Assembly (NCBI RefSeq): GCF_004405105.1
Contig: NZ_SORW01000023.1
Coordinates: 1-64,000 of the forward strand
DNA: 64,000 bases
DNA from: Jeotgalibacillus sp. R-1-5s-1
GTDB lineage: Bacteria; Bacillota; Bacilli; Bacillales; Jeotgalibacillaceae
Direction: 5' to 3'
A program made the position numbers and the translations under genes. Below the pieces are notes generated by a model, which saw nothing but the letters and a program-made list of their open reading frames with translations, was not told the DNA's origin and searched no databases. Of this stretch, positions 60,131-64,000 are shown one piece after another. The first letter of the stretch is position 1; each line of letters starts with the position of its first letter.

Positions 60131-60546
60131 AGTGGACTTTTTTTAAGAATCTGTAATACACGTACTAGCACATCTGCACGATTTTTCTGATGGTTTTTCG
60201 GGAGAGAAGCAAGCTCCCGCAGTTCCTCCATCAGTGAGGGATGTTCTCTGATCAGATTAACGAGCTGCTGATCTTCTGCTTTCAGCACTTTTTCCTGCAA
60301 TTCCTTTTTCCCCTCTTTGATCAGACCGGAACTTGAAGGATCCTGAAATAGCATGGCAAGAAACATATCATCATCTATGTAATACTTTTCTTTAAACAGG
60401 CGCAGGAGTTCCAGCGGGATTTGCCGGCTGCCCCGCTCATAATTTGAAAGAGTGGACTGGTCAATATTTAATAAGCGTGCTGCCTGACTCTGTGTCATGT
60501 TGAGAACTTCTTCCCGGTAATATTTCAACTGCTGATAAATCGCCAT
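60127..60546 (-). CDS. Xre-family helix-turn-helix regulator
   Basis: Predicted 139-residue regulator. The Cro/C1-type helix-turn-helix spans residues 5-58 (MTQSQAARLLNIDQSTLSNYE with NYERGSRQIP). The C-terminal part is helical and charged, probably for oligomerisation or partner binding. I chose ATG at 60546 after GGTGGAG. It is divergent from a small gene at 60725, and repeated TGACATAA words flank both, so it may regulate itself and its neighbours. Target unknown. Confidence 0.82.
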   Translation of the reverse strand: MAIYQQLKYYREEVLNMTQSQAARLLNIDQSTLSNYERGSRQIPLELLRLFKEKYYIDDDMFLAMLFQDPSSSGLIKEGKKELQEKVLKAEDQQLVNLIREHPSLMEELRELASLPKNHQKNRADVLVRVLQILKKSPL

Positions 60547-60724
60547 TGTCTCCACCTGCTTTATTCGGAATACCTTCACAATAGCGATCAGAAAACGGAA
60601 TGAGGAAATTAATGACGTAATGACATAAATAAATTAATGACAAAATAAAATATATTTAATAAAATAGTGAATTGTAAAATACAATAAATTAGTAATTTTC
60701 TGAACATAAGGGGAGGACTTGTCA

Positions 60725-60877
60725 TTGAAAACAAATAAGGAATGGTTTGAGGAATTATGCAACGATTTTGAACAGGGGCTGGACAGATCTCTAAAGACTG
60801 AAGAATTGAACTTTCTTGAATGGATGACAACATCCTTAGCAGATTCGGAAAAGTTATACGATAAAATAGAAATATGA
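60725..60877 (+). CDS. Small acidic protein, 50 residues
   Basis: TTG at 60725 lies eight bases after GGGGAGG and opens a 50-codon frame beginning MKTNKEWFEELCNDFEQG. It is predicted fully helical and acidic. The EWFEEL...LNFLEWM pattern recalls the short interaction helices of SinI-type antirepressors, but similarity is weak. It is divergent from the Xre gene, so a partner role is possible. Confidence 0.55.
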   Translation: MKTNKEWFEELCNDFEQGLDRSLKTEELNFLEWMTTSLADSEKLYDKIEI

Positions 60878-60881
60878 CAAA

Positions 60882-60910
60882 TTGACATAATGTCTAAAGA
60901 TAAATAAATA
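60882..60910 (+). promoter_or_regulatory. Candidate promoter of the 60.98-kb gene
   Basis: TTGACA (60882-60887), 17-bp spacer, TAAATA (60905-60910). The -35 overlaps a TGACATAA word. Confidence 0.5.
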
Positions 60911-60979
60911 TTTATTATTTTTATGTCAAAAGATGCAGTAAAATGGAATTATATTGAATAATTCCATTGGAGGTTTTTC

Positions 60980-61393
60980 ATGATTGTCTACAGGTCACAG
61001 TTTCAGGCATTACCGCAATACCTCGCTATTTTACATAAGGACTTCTGTGAGTACAGGGGTGAAAAGAATATAAAATGTCTCCCCCTTCACAACTTTTTCA
61101 GAATGCTTGATCACCGCTTTTTCAAAGAACACCAAATATCACTCGATGATTGTCAATCCTATCACTATCCCGATCGTCCCCACCTCATATACTACAAGAT
61201 TAAACTGCAGGGAAAATCATCGCTCACCTTTTACTTTATGTGTGACCTGCGTAAAAAACTGCTAACGCTCTCCATGCCAAAACGGGCAGAAATCAGTCAC
61301 CACTCAATCGGAAAGATTTTAGCCAATACGATCAGTGCTTCTGTGCAAAAGTCATCCAAACAGAAAATCCAGTACTTTGTTATCTGGATTTAA
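60980..61393 (+). CDS. Hypothetical protein, 137 residues
   Basis: I do not recognise a family. The protein starts MIVYRSQFQALPQYLAIL, is basic and rich in H, K, Y and F, has no signal peptide and no clear membrane segment, and contains cysteines at residues 23, 33, 58 and 88. GGAGG lies nine bases ahead of the ATG. A promoter with candidate Xre operators precedes it. The composition is similar to the neighbouring small genes. Confidence 0.7.
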   Translation: MIVYRSQFQALPQYLAILHKDFCEYRGEKNIKCLPLHNFFRMLDHRFFKEHQISLDDCQSYHYPDRPHLIYYKIKLQGKSSLTFYFMCDLRKKLLTLSMPKRAEISHHSIGKILANTISASVQKSSKQKIQYFVIWI

Positions 61394-61421
61394 AAACAGT
61401 CCCATTATCATGTTTAATACT

Positions 61422-61428
61422 TGTCGAA
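61422..61428 (+). promoter_or_regulatory. 0A-box-like site ahead of the 43-residue gene
   Basis: TTGTCGAAAA contains the Spo0A heptamer TGTCGAA, 47 bases upstream of the small gene at 61475. Confidence 0.45.
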
Positions 61429-61474
61429 AACAGGTATCTAATTGAGAAATAACAGATAATGGAGCGATCATCAC

Positions 61475-61606
61475 ATGGAAGCTAAGCAGCAGCTGACGAG
61501 CCAGCACTTATCAGATCTATTAAAAAAAGCACATAAAAAAGGCGAGCAGGAGAAAATCTCACCCGTTGAGATGGTTCAATGGCTTGCCAGTGAAATGAAG
61601 AAATAA
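61475..61606 (+). CDS. Small protein of 43 residues, SinI-like pattern
   Basis: ATG at 61475 follows GGAGCG and the frame ends at TAA 61606, just ahead of a terminator, which supports a real single gene. The C-terminal half (LLKKAHKKGEQEKISPVEM, then VQWLASEMKK) resembles the ISPEEIRKYL region of SinI-type antirepressors. A 0A box lies upstream, as for sinI in B. subtilis. The homology is suggestive only. Confidence 0.6.
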   Translation: MEAKQQLTSQHLSDLLKKAHKKGEQEKISPVEMVQWLASEMKK

Positions 61607-61611
61607 AAAAG

Positions 61612-61645
61612 TGGCTGCCGGGATTCATTCCGGCAGTCATTTTTA
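61612..61645 (+). terminator. Terminator after the 43-residue gene
   Basis: TGGCTGCCGG pairs with CCGGCAGTCA with one wobble, followed by five T. Confidence 0.87.
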
Positions 61646-61684
61646 TTGTAAAGACCACATCCATAAAGGAATATGCAGAACGGC

Positions 61685-61691
61685 TGTCGAA
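61685..61691 (+). promoter_or_regulatory. 0A-box-like site ahead of the acylase gene
   Basis: TGTCGAA followed by TTTTT, 26 bases upstream of the acylase start codon. Confidence 0.3.
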
Positions 61692-61716
61692 TTTTTCACG
61701 TAAAGGGGGAAGGGAA

Positions 61717-64000
61717 ATGAGAGAAATTATACCCGAACCGAAAGTCCGCAAGCCGGGCTGGTGGAAAAAATGGGTGTTTGGCACAATTGGGGTACTAATC
61801 ACTTTAGTCATCGGCACATTATTGTTTATAAACTGGTACATAGGAAAGTCACTGGCCGTAACAGAAGGAACAGTCGAACTCAGCGGACTGACTGACTCAG
61901 TGACCGTCACAAGAGATGAAGTCGGCGTTCCTCACATAGAGGCGCAAAATGATGCCGATCTGTATCGTGCACAGGGGTATGTGCAGGCACAGGACCGGAT
62001 GTTTCAGATGGATCTTGCCAGAAGACAGGCAAGCGGTACACTCGCTGAAGTCATTGGAGAAGCCGCTATTGAAACAGACCAGTTTTTCCGAACCTTCAGT
62101 CTGAGAAATGCCGCTGAAATTTCTTATGCCGGCTACAATGATGAAGCCAAGCAGGTGCTTGCCTGGTATGCAGAAGGGGTCAACGCATATATCGAGCAGG
62201 CGAAGCAGGATGGAACGCTCCCTGTTGAATTCACACTTCTCGGATATGAGCCGGAGCCGTGGACAGAAACCGATTCACTCACGATTGGTAAATACATGGC
62301 ATTCGACCTTGGCGGCAACTGGTCCTCACTCGCCTTCAGACACTGGGCACTGCAGGAAATGCCTGAAGAAAAAGCGCGTGAACTATTTATTACCTATCCT
62401 GAGGATGCACCAGCCATTATTGAAGCCAATAAACAAAATCCGGTTGAAGTGGCAGGCGCTTTTGACAACGCCGTCATTCCTCACCCGTTTAACGGAAGCA
62501 ATAATTGGGTCGTATCAGGGGAACGTACAGAAAGCGGGGAACCACTTCTCGCAGACGATCCGCATTTAGGGCTTGGCACACCTGCAATCTGGTATCAGAT
62601 GCATCTTACATCTCCGGAACAAAATGTAAGCGGTGTCATTTTTGCCGGAATTCCGGGCATTATACTCGGTCACAATGACGATATTGCCTGGGGTGTTACG
62701 AACGTAGGGCCTGACGTACAGGATCTATATATTGAAACACAGAACCCGCAAAACCCAAACCAGTTTCTATATCAAGGACAGTGGCTGCCGGCAACTGTCC
62801 GTCAGGAGCCGATCGAGGTAAAAGACGGTGAAACCGTTGATTTTGAAGTAGTCGTCACCCGTCACGGTCCGATTATTTCAAATGTCATGGACGGTTCGGA
62901 TGAAAATACACCGCTATTTGCCATGCAGTGGACAGCTCTGGAACCAACATTAGAGCTGCAAGCCGTACTCAATATGAATAAGGCCTCTGACTGGAACGAG
63001 TTCGAAACCGCCTTAGAGGACTTTCATTCACCTGCACAAAATTTTGTGTTTGCCGGAAAAGACGGAACCATTGCCTATAAAGCAAACGGACGCATTCCAA
63101 TCCGCGAAACAGGTGACGGTCAGCTGCCGGTTCCAGGCGATTCAGAAACATACCGCTGGACAGGCTACATTCCATTTGACGAACTGCCAACCGTCGTCAA
63201 TCCGGAAAAAGGCTATATCGCAACAGCCAACAATGCCGTTGTAGATGAGAGCTATCCTTATCACATCACCGATTTCTGGGCTCAGCCATACCGCTATTTA
63301 CGCATCGACGAATATTTAAGCGAAAACGATCAGGTCACAGCTGAAGACATGATCGCCCTGCAAATGGACCAGAAAAATCTGTATGCAGAAGAATTTCTCG
63401 ATGACATGATCAGCGCAGTATCAGGCTTTGAGCAGGAGCTTAATATTTTGCGTGAATGGGACCGCTACGATCATGTTGACAGCGCAGGTCCGCTACTTTT
63501 TCATTTATGGATGAAGGAATTGCCTGCTGTGCTGTTCGAAGAAGATATTCCGGAAGACGTCTCCTCCTTATTCGCCGGACAAAACCACGTCACAGACGAA
63601 ATGCTGCGCAAATCATTCAGCGGCGAAACAAGCGTCTGGATTGAGGAATACGGCGGAGTCGAAAAGTGGCTGACCGATTCACTTGAGCGGGTAACGGAGC
63701 GGCTGGAAGAAGAGTATGGTGAAAACCGCTCCGACTGGCGCTGGGGAGACTATCACCAGGTCATCTTTGATCACCCGCTCGCCGCAGCTTCGCCGATCCT
63801 TGAGCGCATCTTCACCCCGGAGCGCCCAATCGAAATGGGCGGCAGCCAAATCACCGTCCAGGCCGCATCCTATAACGAAGACGGCACCGTCACACACGGC
63901 GCCTCCTGGCGATTTGTCAAAGACATGGCTGATGAAACCGGCGCATACCATCTTGTTGGCCCAGGGCAATCGGGACATATCAAATCAAAATGGTACGATA
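61717..64000 (+). CDS. Penicillin acylase family protein (partial, runs off the window)
   Basis: Ntn-hydrolase precursor; 761 codons are present and the frame is still open at the edge. An N-terminal membrane anchor (residues 20-42) is followed by the alpha chain and the autoprocessing site before S261 in HPFNGSNNWVVSG, whose serine becomes the nucleophile of the beta chain. LADDPHLGLGTP and PGIILGHNDDIAWGVTNVG are typical family segments. Members hydrolyse amides such as penicillins or acyl-homoserine lactones; the natural substrate here is unknown. GGGGGAAGGG precedes the ATG. Confidence 0.92.
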   Translation, partial: MREIIPEPKVRKPGWWKKWVFGTIGVLITLVIGTLLFINWYIGKSLAVTEGTVELSGLTDSVTVTRDEVGVPHIEAQNDADLYRAQGYVQAQDRMFQMDLARRQASGTLAEVIGEAAIETDQFFRTFSLRNAAEISYAGYNDEAKQVLAWYAEGVNAYIEQAKQDGTLPVEFTLLGYEPEPWTETDSLTIGKYMAFDLGGNWSSLAFRHWALQEMPEEKARELFITYPEDAPAIIEANKQNPVEVAGAFDNAVIPHPFNGSNNWVVSGERTESGEPLLADDPHLGLGTPAIWYQMHLTSPEQNVSGVIFAGIPGIILGHNDDIAWGVTNVGPDVQDLYIETQNPQNPNQFLYQGQWLPATVRQEPIEVKDGETVDFEVVVTRHGPIISNVMDGSDENTPLFAMQWTALEPTLELQAVLNMNKASDWNEFETALEDFHSPAQNFVFAGKDGTIAYKANGRIPIRETGDGQLPVPGDSETYRWTGYIPFDELPTVVNPEKGYIATANNAVVDESYPYHITDFWAQPYRYLRIDEYLSENDQVTAEDMIALQMDQKNLYAEEFLDDMISAVSGFEQELNILREWDRYDHVDSAGPLLFHLWMKELPAVLFEEDIPEDVSSLFAGQNHVTDEMLRKSFSGETSVWIEEYGGVEKWLTDSLERVTERLEEEYGENRSDWRWGDYHQVIFDHPLAAASPILERIFTPERPIEMGGSQITVQAASYNEDGTVTHGASWRFVKDMADETGAYHLVGPGQSGHIKSKWYD

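Larger units (their letters stand above)
60621..60928. promoter_or_regulatory. Repeated TGACATAA words, candidate Xre operators
   Basis: TGACATAA lies at 60621-60628 and 60883-60890, and its reverse TTATGTCA at 60921-60928; TAATGACA variants are at 60610 and 60635. They sit in the divergent Xre promoter region and ahead of the 60.98-kb gene. Confidence 0.4.

Noticed and set aside
61482-61910. Minus-strand gene opposite the 43-residue gene and the acylase start
   Set aside because: It runs antisense through a terminator and two genes with good ribosome-binding sites; no recognisable product.

Overview
The window is from a Bacillales chromosome (Firmicutes, spore-forming, flagellated). The gene order from ywjG-spo0F-fbaA to mbl-flhOP-fabZ-ywpF-ssbB-ywqAB follows the Bacillus subtilis region from ywjG to ywqB closely. 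The intergenic repeat types and moderate G+C suggest a Bacillaceae/Caryophanaceae (Planococcaceae)-type genome rather than B. subtilis itself; the exact genus is inference.

Layout. 0.3-7.5 kb: ywjG (minus), spo0F, fbaA, transaldolase-like aldolase, murAB, glpX, rho. 7.5-14.1 kb: rpmE, tdk, prfA-prmC, spoIIR, ywlC (tsaC-like), mntP. 14.1-28.6 kb: a galactoside island breaks the usual mntP-ywlE synteny. It holds a GNAT acetyltransferase, galE-galT-galM, a sugar ABC importer (lipoprotein plus two permeases), a GH36 alpha-galactosidase, galK, a GH42 beta-galactosidase and a LacI-type regulator. Two of its promoters share an 11-bp operator-like palindrome. 29.0-33.6 kb: ywlE, rpiB, ywlG, a HepT/MntA toxin-antitoxin pair, glyA, upp. 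34.2-41.6 kb: the complete F1Fo ATP synthase operon atpZ-I-B-E-F-H-A-G-D-C, with two internal terminators. 41.9-52.8 kb: ywzB, murAA, spoIID, a VanZ-like gene, spoIIQ, spoIIID, mbl, flhO-flhP, epuA-like, fabZ, a small lipoprotein, ywpF, ssbB. 53-64 kb: ywqB-ywqA (SWIM/SNF2), a large repeat array, a yknWX-like pair, an Xre regulator with small genes, and a truncated penicillin-acylase gene at the window edge.

Themes. Sporulation regulation is dense: spo0F with sigma-H promoter and 0A box, spoIIR and spoIIQ with sigma-F-like promoters, spoIIID with a sigma-E-like promoter. spoIIR and spoIIID each carry an inverted repeat that could mask the ribosome-binding site only in read-through RNA. A DnaA-box cluster lies between spoIIR and ywlC. 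Central metabolism (fbaA, fsa, glpX, gal genes), wall synthesis (two MurA paralogues) and energy genes fill the rest.

The most unusual signal is a family of intergenic arrays in which an 8-9 bp core word recurs at exactly 21-bp steps (two helical turns) while the 12-13 bp spacers differ. Clear arrays lie near 0.1, 7.5, 13.4, 18.4, 33.7, 45.2 and 57.4 kb. A second dispersed family is a roughly 75-125 bp imperfect palindrome around GACTCCTGCGG whose outer arms differ between copies but stay self-complementary. No rRNA, tRNA, insertion sequence or CRISPR array was seen.
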